From Hemileia vastatrix (lineage: Eukaryota > Basidiomycota > Pucciniomycetes > Pucciniales > Zaghouaniaceae), in NCBI GenBank assembly GCA_030280995.1, contig JASXTE010000011.1:25466817-25530816 (forward strand): a stretch of DNA of 64,000 bases, given 5' to 3'. Below, one piece after another: positions 23,798 through 34,712 of this stretch. Under the pieces are notes generated by a model. It saw only the letters and a list, made by a program, of their open reading frames with translations. It did no database searches and had not been told where the DNA came from. A program made the position numbers and the translations under genes. Every line of letters begins with the position of its first letter. Position 1 is the first letter of the stretch.

Positions 23798-24458
23798 CAG
23801 TTTTAAGTCTTGGGGGACCATCCTCATTTTATAGTCTTTGGGGACTCAGAAACCCTCAGTTTAAAGTCTTGGGGGACTCAAAAACCTAAATCATAAACCC
23901 AGAAGCAGAGATCAACCACATTAAGACACAGAGAAAAAACTAACATTCTGGGGTAATTGTGAATAGAGCTACCAGCCCATCAATTACCCCCAAACTTGCC
24001 TTTGCTAAATTCGGAGGCTCCCCCAGTGGATACCCTCCACCAATCTTTCAAACCCAACTCCAACAACAAAAAACTCCTTTTTCCTCAGTTTATAGTCTTG
24101 GGGGACTTACAACCCTCAGTTTAAAGTCTTGGGGGACTAAACCAACAACAATCCTCAGTTTAAAGTCTTGGGGGACTAACACAGTGTTCAGTTTAAAGTC
24201 TTGACGGACTAGTCTTGATAAAATATTGAAACCAGCCAGTTTAAAGTCTTGGAGGGCTACTAGATCCACAGTAGTAAAATTAAATTCTTGAATAAATCTT
24301 TAAAAACCAGCCAGTTTTAAGTCTTGGAGGACTAACAAAAACCAGATTTCAGTTTAAAGTCTTGATGGACTGATCTTGATACCATAGATTTTTCAGTTTA
24401 GAGTCTTGATGGACTGCCTTTATAATATAGCTTTTTCAGTTTAGAGTCTTGATGGACT
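23798..24458 (-). repeat. Hairpin module 1 array, element B (12 copies)
   Basis: Sense (minus) strand copies: 23,798-23,819, 23,825-23,846, 23,857-23,878, 24,086-24,107, 24,117-24,138, 24,156-24,177, 24,189-24,210, 24,237-24,258, 24,312-24,333, 24,350-24,371, 24,394-24,415, 24,437-24,458. Each is a 4-nt stem (mostly AGTC/GACT), a 6-nt loop (CCCCAA, CTCCAA, CGTCAA, CATCAA) and a TTAAACTG-like tail. Spacing is irregular, so this is not a simple tandem repeat. Confidence 0.85.
23950..23990 (-). repeat. Hairpin module 2, element B copy 1
   Basis: A perfect 10-bp inverted repeat, GGGGTAATTG and CAATTACCCC, around a 21-nt loop that contains the conserved GGGCTGG(C/T)AGCTC-type core. Homologous hairpins in A, B and C have GGGGTAACTG with CAGTTACCCC, a compensatory exchange. 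Confidence 0.85.
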
Positions 24459-24609
24459 GACGGAATTTTGCATAAAATGGACGCAGCCAATTTCATGCAG
24501 CACACCTCTACAGCCAACCTGCTGAGCTTTCACCTTCACTTCATCATCTACCCATCACTGACAACAATCTCCTCCTATCCTTTTTCATCATTATTTCTCA
24601 CCACAGATC

Positions 24610-26158
24610 ATGGCTGGATCTCCTGATGTTAACCCTTCTACTCTCCCTTACTTCACTGCTCCCAAGGACTATGCCTGCAAACAGTGCATCCACATGTGCA
24701 GACCTTGCACATTCACTCTTCCAAATCCTGAATCCAAATTCTACAACAAGGCTTGTGACTCTTGCTATTCCAAAAAGAAAAGATGTGACAGAGACGCCAA
24801 CTACCCTATTCCTCTGCCTTCTCCTTCTCACAAATACATCTCCAGATCCCCTACCAGATCCCCAGAGCTTGGTCCTTCCTCTTCCTCTCTATCTTCTGCT
24901 CCTTCCAGAAGATCCAGAAGCTCAGCTTCCAGCACTCTTCCAAAAAGACCAGCCTTAGCCTCACAAGAAACTACTTTTATCTCCGCCAAATTAGCTCCAA
25001 AAGCTTCAAAATAAACTCCCAGGCTTCTAGACTGCATCCAGGCGGCCTGCCTGCCTCACCAAACAGTGAAAATCAGGCCCAAAACCTCCAAAAACGGCCA
25101 GAAAATAGCCAAATTCATCCAGACAACAACAACAACTCAACCCAACAACCTCCTACTGCTCCCAGAGCAATGCAACCCACCCTTCCAAAGTCCAAAAGCA
25201 CCAAAATTTACCAGATTTCTAAGAGAACTGCCAGAGAACCCTAAGAAGAAACCAGAATACCACACACTGCTCCATAACAACAACTTTGTCCCCAACTAAG
25301 ACAAAGAAACTACACCTCTCCTCTGTCAGCCAACTACTCTTCTGACAGTTCCATCTCTTCAAATTCTCCATCCAGAAGAGAGCAGTCTGCTTCCAAATCC
25401 CCCTCTCCTGCTCCATCCTTTAACAACCCTGGTACTCCATCACCAGCACCTCCTCCAGCTGAATCCAACAGAAATAACAACCACAACAACAAAAATCTCA
25501 CTGCTCCAACTAGGCCCCAGGAACATCAGCATCCCAGTTCACCTTCTCAGGATCCTTCAGAGGAAGACAATGAGAATCCATATCTTTCACTAGTTGATCC
25601 ACCCACTATGACCTTTACAAAATCGTCAGAGATCCAAATCCCAGCTGCTTACAGATTTGATGAGCTTCCAATCTGTAAGTACCAAATTAATTATTCCATT
25701 TCTTCAACAAAAATAATTACTGATCCAATTATTCTTGTCTAGTTGGCACCCCTCCTCCTGAATCTATTATTGGAGTTGGCCAAACTCTTGAAACTTCTTT
25801 GACCCTGGATTATGGAGACATGAAGAAACACCTAAGCACCATGTGTTCCAATATGCTAAAAGCCTTTGCCCTCCATGGACCTTTGAATGACTTTGAAAAA
25901 TCCCTGAGAAAGCGCCTACTGGACAACCACTAAAAAATGTCTAGGATCATTAAACACACCCTCCAGCACTCCATTCCTACCTCTTCTTCTTCCTACTCTG
26001 AATTTCCCTCTAATCCAATTCCTGACCATTACAATCCCTATAATCTCTCCAGCAGGATGCACTTCAAAGAACACAGTGCTTCCCACAATCCCAACAAAAA
26101 ACAAAAACATCATCAAAATCTGGACCAGCCTCCAGAAGCTTCATCATCCAGACAATGA
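24610..26158 (+). pseudogene. Antisense ORF2 of element B (zinc-cluster protein), broken
   Basis: Homologue of the intact 500-residue gene in element C. ATG at 24,610; N-terminal C-X2-C-X6-C-X15-C-X2-C-X6-C with a basic second half (CDSCYSKKKRC). A TAA at 25,012-25,014, a deletion of about 20 nt near 25,050 and a further TAA near 25,243 break exon 1. The intron is kept at 25,675-25,742 (68 nt, GTAAGT to CTAG), the same length as in C. Exon 2 (25,743-26,158) has TAA where C has Trp (about 25,931). The conserved exon structure supports a real spliced gene in the ancestor. Confidence 0.75.
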
Positions 26159-27373
26159 GCTCCTGCAAAAGATTAGAAACATAAAAATAGTATAAAACAA
26201 ATAATAAAAAATAATTTCAGAATTTTTTTTTTTTTTTTTACTGTCTACTGATATACTAAAATAAAAAATTAATAATTAAAATGAAATGAAATAACATAAA
26301 TGAAATAAAATAAAATATAAAAAATAATACAAATGGTATCCCCCAGCCAATTGATGAGCTGATCCCCTGATACCTTGCCCACATCCAAGTGCACCTTGAT
26401 GTGGATACACAATTAATTCTTTTAAATGGTTAACAGAAAACAAAATTCAAAAAATTTTAGAAATTCAGAAAATAATAAAAATAATGAAACACAGAAACAC
26501 ATGAAATAAATAATAAATAAAAATAAGAAAATAGCATTGCCCGGCCAATTGATGAGCCTTTCCCCACCAATGCTTGCCCACATCCAGGTGACCCTGATGT
26601 GGTAACACCCTATATTTTTGATTTTATAATTTTAAACAAACCCCATAAAAAAAGTAAAAGAAAAAAAGAGAAAAAAGAAAATAATCTAAAACTGCTTTCT
26701 AGCAAAAACATAACTGCAAAATCAAAGAAAGTCCAGCTCCATAGATGGCCCAAAAAGAGAAAGTCCGGTCCATAGAAATGATCACTGGGTGGGCTCCCTC
26801 CAATAAGTAAAAATGATGGGAGACCACCAGTGATCCACCACCAATCTGAAAGAACCAAAGATAAAGAAGCCAGTCCCAAACCAGTTTAAAGTCATAGCGG
26901 ACTTAAAACCTGAATAATAAACAACAGAACCAGAATTCAACTAGAAAAAACAAAAGACTTGAGACAGACATTCTGGGGTAACTGTTCTACAGAGCAGCCA
27001 GCTCATCAGTTACCCCCACACTTGCCAAAATAAAATCTAGAAGCCCCCCCTGGGTACCTTCTAACAAAAACACAACATCCAACACAAAAAACCAAAACCA
27101 ATAAGAGTGAAGAGTCCGGCACTTGAAAACCAAAGGAATTTCCAGTTTAAAGTCATAGAGGACTAAAACCTGTGAAAAGAAACCAATACTAGGGTTCAAC
27201 CAAATTAAGAAAAAGGGTTGGAAACAGACAATCTGGGGTAACTGTTGATAGAGCAGCCAGCCCATCAGTCACCCCTACACTTGCCAAGATCAAATCTAGA
27301 AGCCCCACCCATGGGTACCCTATAACAAAAGTTTCCAACAAACAGATGCATAGCATCACCACAAAAAACCAAA
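26159..27373 (-). repeat. Element B 3' region: hairpin modules 1 to 5
   Basis: No gene here. On the minus strand I find: module 3 (inverted repeat CCACATC/GATGTGG) at 26,379-26,404 and 26,578-26,602; module 4 (GGTATC/GATACC at 26,335-26,374; GCATTG/CAATGC at 26,534-26,573) around a conserved GCTCATCAATTGGC core; module 5 (17-bp stem) at 26,782-26,835; module 2 at 26,975-27,016 and 27,235-27,275; module 1 at 26,882-26,903 and 27,142-27,163. The order mirrors 45,560-46,830 in element C, confirming homology. A poly-T/A tract is at 26,222-26,239. Confidence 0.8.
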
Positions 27374-27479
27374 ATTAGGGGGTGTCAGTTCTGGCAAATC
27401 CGCACTTAACTTAAGTGCGGATTTCAAACCAAATCAGCACTTACAAATCAGCACTTAATTTTGCAAAAAAGTCACTTAT

Positions 27480-29107
27480 TTAAAAAAAGGGTGTCAGTTA
27501 TGACCTCAAATCAGCACTTTTTTCCCGTTTTTTTTCACAACCACATTTTGGCCACAAAACATCCCTTCCTTTCTTACCCCATCCCTGTCACATGTGACAC
27601 ACTGACCTTCCTCGCTACCTACCCATCAATCCTTGGCACACACCCCTTCCTGACATTTTCAATATTTTGACCAGGCATGTTTACATTCTTTTTTACTTAT
27701 TTCTTCTACTTCTTAATCTTTTTTCTATGGGTGTCAGTTCTGACCTCAAATCAGCACTTTTTTGTGATTTTTTTTTCAAAACCACATGTTTGCCACATCA
27801 TCCCTTTCTTTCCCATACCATTTTGTACTCTCCAAATGTCCTCTTTGTGTACCTCATTCACTTGGGTTGGTATTTTGGTTTGTTGTATATTCATTTTTTT
27901 TTGGAATTTACGGTGAAATTTTTTTTTTTTGGATGGCTCATTGGTTTTCTTTCACCAGCTCAACATGAAATCACATATTTTCTGAAATCGCATATTTTGT
28001 AAGTGATTTTTTTTTTCATTCATCCCTCATATCCTTTTCCTATTCTCCTCCAACATCCTTCAAACAATTTGGTTTCATTCATTTTGTCATCTCATCTCTC
28101 CAGGTAAGTCACTCTATTCTTTTTTTTGATTTTTTGATTACTAATTTTAATTTTTTTGTTTTTTTATGTTTATTTTATTTTTTTTATCTAAATTTTTTTT
28201 GTAAGTGGTTATTTTGGATTTCAATGGTATAATTAACCTTTTTTTTCTCTCCCTCTTTACTTTCTTTTTTAGCTCCATCACCCTACTCTTCATCCCTCCT
28301 TGGCATGGTCATTATCCCCCCTTTCCCTTATTTCACTTTTTTTTTGGCTCCATTTCATTGAAACACATACATTGCACATTCTTTATGCATTTCACTTACT
28401 CCATATTCAATTTCCCCACAATTCCAACATCAATCTTTCTCACTCTATTTTTCCTACTTTTCAATCAAGTTAAGTTTTATCTCCTTTTTTTCATGCCTAT
28501 ATGATATCTCATTCCTTTTATGAAAAGTTCATACTTAAATATATGTATGACTCTTATCTGGATAACAGTGAACTTATAAAACTCCTTTTGATCAAATCTT
28601 CATTACCACTTTTCAAGTTTTTGTAAAATTTTGAAAATCAGACTCGGAATTAGGGTTAGGTTTATTCAAAACGAATATTCTTTTTACTGAAGATTCTCCT
28701 GCAGGCTACCTTTCATTTCGCACAAACAGATTTGAATTTGATTCAGTGGTTGCTGAGATATTGACCGTTAAAGTTGAGCCTTTTTTTTCCCAATTTAAAT
28801 TTTTATTTCATTTTTTTATGTAAAAAATTAGGGTTAGGTTTATTTAAATCACATGTCCTTTAACTGAAGATTCTACTAAAGCATATCTTTCATTTCCCTC
28901 AAACAGGTTTGAATTAGGGTCAGTGGTTGCTGAGATTTTGACCTTTGAAGTTGAGCCTTTTTTCCAAATTTCACTTGTCTTACTTCACATTTTTATATTG
29001 CATATTTAGAGGATAAGGATTCTGAAACTCTTATATGATTATTATCTAGGCATTTCAATTATATAGGCATATATTCGTTGCTCAAGAATATCACTAAAGC
29101 TCAAAAA
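27480..29107 (+). other. T-rich internal part of the Harbinger-like element
   Basis: Pyrimidine-rich with long T runs. A 60-bp stretch with GTGTCAGTT(A/C)TGACCTCAAATCAGCAC is repeated at 27,490 and 27,730, echoing the terminal repeat. Around 28,640-28,960 two diverged copies of an about 200-bp segment occur (each with TTAGGGTTAGGTTTATT and AAGTTGAGCC boxes). It might contain 5' exons of the dioxygenase gene, but I cannot define them. Confidence 0.5.
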
Positions 29108-29695
29108 GATGAAGATTTTTGCTTATGGGACACTCTACCTTCCTTTAACTCTTTTCTTGCTCTTTGACTCAAAAAGCACTGTAATAAAGCATTTGAAAAA
29201 AATCATGAACTTGCAACCAAAGTTGGAATACCGAAGTGGTGTGACTCCAAATGGGAAGATATCAGCCACGAATATCTTTTATTTTCTAATGTTATTATCA
29301 CTCATTCTGGATTTCACAATAAAATTCACACCAATACCAAGGACACCAATTTTCTTACTTTTGGTATATTCTCATATATTGATCCGATATCTGGCCAACC
29401 AATACCATCTCCAGCTAAAATAAAAGGACATGGCTTATATTTTCCAGACCACCGGTGCATCATTGATTTTGGTTTGGGAAATGGTATCATCAAAACTATT
29501 TGGAATTCTTCTAAGGATAATCATCAAACGACCAAAGCTCCTCCTGGTTTGGAATCCTGTCAAGATTTAACACATTTTGGTTGCTCATTTCAAATCAGTC
29601 ATAAGTTGATTCAAAGAATCAATAAGATAATGAAAGAAGGTAAAGTTAATCGATTTAAAAAAACTTTATTTAGATCCAAAAAGTATGGGGATTAG
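29108..29695 (+). pseudogene. TET/JBP-like 2OG-Fe(II) dioxygenase fragment
   Basis: Frame open from about 29,108 to TAG 29,693-29,695 apart from TGA at 29,165-29,167, so 175 codons are uninterrupted. No ATG opens this stretch, so upstream exons are expected. Recognisable blocks in order: ITHSGFHNKIHTN (about 29,299), TFGIFSYIDPISGQPIP, GHGLYFPD, a DFG..NGIIKTIWN strand, and THFGCSFQIS near the end (about 29,571). This matches the 2OG-FeII_Oxy_6/TET-JBP family common in basidiomycete transposons. The HxD iron motif reads His-Thr-Asn, so one metal ligand seems lost; the distal His (THFG) is kept. Family members act on 5-methylcytosine or thymine; here activity is doubtful. Confidence 0.72.
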
Positions 29696-30006
29696 AGTTG
29701 TCATCGAAAATTTTATATTTTTTTGTAAATTTTTAATAAATATTTTTTATGTATCAATTTCCTCAACTAAAGTAATGGGCCCACGACCTTGTGTTGTATA
29801 AATGGTAATCATGATAACATTTATTTGTTTCATGGGGTTCCTCTAGCCTATACCTGTGGATAGTCCCAAACTTTTGTTTCTAGACTTGCTCTGCATTTTG
29901 GCTTGAGGGATTTTCATTACTTTAAACTAGGGAAAGTGATATATATTAGATATTTATTTAATAATTTATGTAACTATATTAAATATAGATGACTTCCACC
30001 ACTTAC

Positions 30007-30831
30007 TTCAATAAAATGCAGGGGGGGGGTATTGCCAAATTTTCAAATCTGACATGTGAAATTGATGACTTAGAAAAATTTTGGTGATACCCACCCCTTG
30101 CTTCAATAAAATGCTGGGGAGAGTTTTGCCAATTTTCTAAAACAGATATAGAATTTTTTTGACTTGTAAATATTTTGGTGAAAATTTTTGACGAGAATGT
30201 GAAAGTAATTGTTTCCACCTTGAGCAGGTTTCTGGCTCAAAGGAATAGCAGTACCATCAACAAAACCAATACATCCTGGGAACCCCTCTGCTTGCATAAC
30301 CTGAGATGATTCAAGTCGCTCTTCTTTTGTTGGCCAGGTGAGAAGTTGAGATTACAAGGAGTTGATGGCAGTGATACATTGTTTGGTATAAGTGTTAACT
30401 GAACCATACCCTAAATCAAAGACATTTTCTAAATGTTTCAAAGCGGCTCCATTACCATTTGAACCCAAATGACATAGTGTGATGGCCAATTGAATTGAGG
30501 GATGTTGTTGTTCTTTTTGAGAATTATTGTGAAATATGGGATGATCCTGAATAAGCTCAAGCAATTTAAGGAAACATTTCTGAGAAGTCCTGAACAGCTG
30601 TCTAAAACTGGGTGTAGATAGTTTAAGAAGTGTTTGAATGGTGTACTTGGGGGTATGAAGTACTTGAGGCTTTCTGGGAAGAAGGTAACGTTTCATGGCC
30701 ATTTTTGATAAAAAGAAAAAATCTTCTTCTAGATCAGAATCAGAAACGCAATCAGAGTCCAAGAGCAGTTCAAGAGCCATGAAAGTCATTGCTTTATGTA
30801 ATTTATCATGATTTGAAAGTGAGGAAGGCAT
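30007..30831 (-). pseudogene. PIF/Harbinger-like transposase, truncated
   Basis: The N-terminal part (30,831-30,352, 159 residues) has the helical region of HARBI1-like proteins (LSTPSFRQLFRTSQKCFLKLLELI, then LAITLCHLGSNGNGAALKHLENVFDLGYGSVNTYTK). A frame break follows near 30,350. Next comes the start of the DDE nuclease: FPGCIGFVDGTAIPL (about 30,282-30,238), which contains the first catalytic Asp. The rest of the DDE domain is missing. About 30,007-30,195 is an imperfect tandem duplication (unit about 95 bp, each with TTCAATAAAATGC). Not active by itself. Confidence 0.8.
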
Positions 30832-31135
30832 AACTCTTATATGATATGATATGAAGATGTAAGTGATGTACGATGTTTTGAGTTATGAAGTGCTATGCTG
30901 CGGAGTGCTGCGTATGAATGGGATGATGCTGACAAATCAGTGAAATGGGACTTGATGGTGAAATCAGCACTTTTGGTTTAGAAAGTGCGGATTTGAGTGA
31001 AATAAGTGACTTATTTCATTTTGAAATCCACCAGTATTAGGGCTAGTGTGTTTTGGAAATCCGCACTTATTTAAGTGCGGATTTGTAAGTGCGGATTTGC
31101 CAGAACTGAAACCCCCTATTAAAGAATGGTCCGTA

Positions 31136-31156
31136 GTTTATCCTCATTGCGGAGTC
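31136..31156 (-). repeat. Hairpin module 1 at the end of B pol
   Basis: CTC/GAG stem, loop CGCAAT and GATAAAC tail, abutting the pol stop codon (31,155-31,157). Element A has the same copy at 40,922, where the tail itself supplies the pol stop. A second A copy follows at 40,974. Confidence 0.75.
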
Positions 31157-32934
31157 AATCTTCTTCATGCCTAGTGCCTCTGGGATAAAACCTCTTCACT
31201 TGGTCTGAAGCCACCCTCTTTTTCAAGACTGCACCATCCAACTCTTCCAAAACATAAGAACCTCCAGACGCCTGAGATCTGACTCTGTAAGGTCCATCCA
31301 TCTGTCAGCAAACATTTTACCCCACTGACTCTCCAAACTTCTATTATACACCAAAACCAAACAACCAGGTTTCAAGGGATTCCTGAGTCTATGAGCCAAC
31401 TTCTTGTCCCAGTACCTGACTGATTGATTCCTAATCTTCATCATTCTAGAGTATGCCTTCTCTTGACATTCCTCTCTACATTCCAACTGTTGCATCCTGG
31501 CACAGAGCAAATCTTCTGTTGAGTGCACTTCATCCCAATCAATTCCAAGATAAGAGACAGCTTCCAAGTCCACTGGTAAAACGGCTTTCTGACCAAACAT
31601 TAACTCATAAGGAGAATAGCCAGTTGTCCTCTTCACAGTGACCCTATCAGCAAATAAAACCAAGGGTAAATACTGCCTCCACTTTTTGGCACTATCTCCG
31701 CACATCTTCACCAAAGCATTCTTGATAACTTGATGGCCTCTTTCAACCATGCCTTCAGCTTCAGGATAATACGGTGTAGCCACTCTAACCCTAGAACCAA
31801 CACTAGCCACAGCTTCTTTAAATTTGGCACCAAACTCCGGCCCACCATCAACAGTCACCAACTTCATCAACCCATACCTATAAATCCACTCCTTCTTCAA
31901 AAACTCTGCCACATTCTTGGCAGTCAAATTAACCAGAGGCACTGCCTCAACCCAACCAGACAAATCATCCCTAGCAACAATCAAGTATTTATACCTGCCC
32001 TCTTTAATATGGACAGCATCCATACTGACTCTTCCAAAGACAGTTGATTCACCAGTAGCAGGGCCCACCTCTTTAGGTTTCAAGTGACTTCTTCTTTGAG
32101 ATTCTTCACAAGATTGAACCCAACCCTGCACAGCAAACTTCATACCCGGCCACCAAAATCTGTCTGCTACTCTTCTATAAGTCTCCCCAAAGCCTCTATG
32201 ACCAAGGTCTTCATGCAAAGACTTCAAAATCAATTCTTGACCCTTCTTCTGAGTCACCACCACTTGAGGATTAGGATGTCTCCTCCTCATCAACCGCCTT
32301 CCTGACACATAAAATCCAGGACTCTTCTTCTTGATTGCCAACCAAGTATCATCATCACAACTATCTGGCCTCTCCAAGGTCAACAGATATTCCACCAAAA
32401 TAAAATAAAACCCAGACTGACCCCAGGTCCCTCTTCAAAATCCAGCAAAACAACATATAAGGGTAAAACTCTGTCATCAAAATCACCAGTGTGAACATGA
32501 TCCAATTGAGCAGCCCAACCAGGACACCAATCCTTAAAATCTGGCACGTCGTTCTCTTTCCATTGAGCCTTGTGAGAATCCAGTTCACTAACAAAAACAC
32601 CCTTTTCCAATTTTGAGCTGTCCCAAACAAAAACTCCATCTTCATCAACAAAAACATCCTGATCACCAGAATCAAGATCAGATTCTGCCAGTTTAGCCTC
32701 TTGAGGGAGGTCAGAACAATCATCCAGTTTAGCCTCATGGGGGAGGAGAGAAAAATCCTCAGCACCCTTTGTGCTGGCCCTAACCACTGGAACATCTTCG
32801 TCAAACTCTTCAGAATCAGAATCCTCATCTATAGGTAGCCTCCTTGATAATCCATCAGGCATAGTAAAAGTTTTACCTGGTTTGTGTACTAGGTCAAAAG
32901 AAAAATGTTGAATAAATGCCACCCACCTAGTCAT
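31155..32934 (-). pseudogene. pol: Element B pol: acidic linker and integrase
   Basis: The linker (32,934-32,380) is acidic and includes LLPHEAKL and DLPQEAKL repeats, which coincide with module-1 copies at 32,724-32,746 and 32,688-32,710. A frame change near 32,390 leads into the integrase ORF (32,398-31,223). The zinc region has GHRGFGETY but the C-X2-C pair reads CEES, so one Cys is Ser. DDE residues are present in MDAVHI, VDGGPEFG and EGMVERGHQ. Near 31,300 another frameshift; the true end is KKRVASDQVKRFYPRG with stop at 31,155-31,157. Confidence 0.88.
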
Positions 32935-33110
32935 TGGAGCATTTGGAAGACTAGGTGTTTTATCATCTGAACCAAAGATTTTGCATCCACCTGCAGCTCA
33001 AAATGCTGCCCCCACAAAAACGTCTGTAGCTTCTTTAAAATTTTAGCTACGCCACACAATTCCAACTTAGGTTGAGAATACCTAGATTACACCTCATTAA
33101 ACACCACAGA

Positions 33111-34712
33111 CTAATACATTACTGGCCTGACCCTCCCAGTCTTATCTTCCTGAGACAAAACAGCACCAGCAGCAATATAACTTGAGTCCACTGCCAGATA
33201 AATCTTTCCAGCACCAACACCATAATCCAACTTGTGAAGAATTATATCTTCACCAACAACCTTTTTCAACTTCTGAAAAGCCTCTTCACACTCTTCAGTC
33301 CATTCCCAATCTGCATCTTTTCTGGTCAACCTCCTTAAAGGTGAAGCCAACAAAGAAAAATCCTTAATAAAAATCCTGACATATACACATACACCCGAAA
33401 ATCCCCTGACTTCAGTAGTATTTTTAGGCCTTGGCCATGACTGAATTTTATTAATCTTCTTCTTCACCATAATCCTTCCCTTTTTACATACCACATGACC
33501 CAGAATTTCCAAAGCAGGAACACAACAACAGAATTTCGACCCTGAAATGGTCAAACCAGCCTCTTCAATCCTGAACAACACTCTCTCTAGAGTTATTGCA
33601 TATTCCCACACAAACCTCCTTATGCCAGGGTTCTCTGCTAACACCTCATTACCATAATCAGTGGATGGTCCTTTAATTCCACCATCATCAATAAAAATAC
33701 CAGCATGAGTTGGAACCTCATCCTGCAAAATCCAAGCCATCTGTGCTTGATAAACTGCCACTGAATTAGTTGCTCCTTGAGGCAACCTAGTGAGCTGAAA
33801 TCTTCCCAAAGGAGTCTCAAAAGTTGTGAGAGGCCTTGAATCCGTAAGTAGTTCCCTCTCATCATAACCACCCATAATATCACCCAAACCATAACACACC
33901 CTTCCAGCAAAAGCTTCAACAAAATCCTCTGCACTTGGCAGCATACCAGCGTCCTTGATAGTGACTCTATTCAAGGCTCTAAGATCATGAACCACCCTCA
34001 ACTTTCCATTCTGCTTCTTTACACAGAACACCGGACTTGAGTAACTGGATGTTGATTGTTCATATAACCCAGTCCTGACTCTTTCCCTAACAATATCTAC
34101 AAAATCCTCTTGAATAGCGGCTGGAATCGGAATAGGTTTGATTTGCCAAGGTTCATGACAAAAAACAGGAATCAAGTAAGGTTCCCCATAAGAGTGCTTC
34201 AATACACCCCTTTCCTCCTCAACAGATGCCACCACTTTTTCCCTTAGCACAATAACGTGCAACAACAACTTCTTTTTTTCCTCAGACAGCCACCAATAAG
34301 GACCAAAATTAACAACTTTCAACCTTTCCACGGTCACCCTAGCTGTCTCTAAAAATTCTGGAGGATTCTTCACCAAAGGAGTAAAGTACGGATCTCTTGA
34401 CAAAGGAGGTCTCTTCAAAGGCGGATTCAAACCCACAGGCATAGGCTCATTGACAGGCTTAATCTTCTGCGCTACCTTCTTATACTTTGCCGCTCCACCT
34501 TCAACTTGAGGGATCTTCAGGAATTCTTCACCACCAGACCTGGAACAAAAACCAAGGGTTTCCCCATTGCTCACATGTGTGGCCAAAGTAATGTTTTTAA
34601 AAGGTGTAGAAGAAACCCTAGCGGTGCACAATTGGGAGGACTTACTTTCACACCCCAATCTCACCACTCCAAAACTTTTCCGCAATTCCACATCTTCATC
34701 CTCACTTCCAAC
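33111..34712 (-). pseudogene. pol: Element B pol: reverse transcriptase and RNase H
   Basis: Open for more than 530 codons up to TAA 33,111-33,113. RT blocks: SSPVFCVKKQNGKLRVVHDLR, GLGDIMGGYDERELL (first Asp), LPQGATNSVAVYQ and the catalytic box FIDD (about 33,691-33,680), an unusual variant of YxDD shared with element A. RNase H begins with AVDSSYIAAGAVLS (about 33,200). A stop and further breaks (33,111-32,940) separate it from the linker. Upstream, at 34,712, the frame is split by the chromovirus solo LTR. Confidence 0.9.

Larger units (their letters stand above)
27377..31117. mobile_element. PIF/Harbinger-like DNA transposon with dioxygenase gene
   Basis: Terminal inverted repeats start AGGGGGTGTCAGTTCTGG (left) and AGGGGGTTTCAGTTCTGG (right, reverse strand) and run at least 30 bp; they include short direct repeats of AAGTGCGGATTT. 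The flanks are ATT (27,374-27,376 and 31,118-31,120), a 3-bp target duplication as in PIF/Harbinger. Inside are a decayed transposase (minus, about 30,007-30,831) and a TET/JBP-like ORF (plus, 29,108-29,695). The T-rich part 27,480-28,500 has no credible gene. Sits just after the end of B pol. Confidence 0.85.

Noticed and set aside
27667..28504. Phe/Tyr-rich ORFs in the T-rich part of the Harbinger-like element
   Set aside because: Overlapping open frames in three phases caused by T-rich composition; no motif or codon signal.
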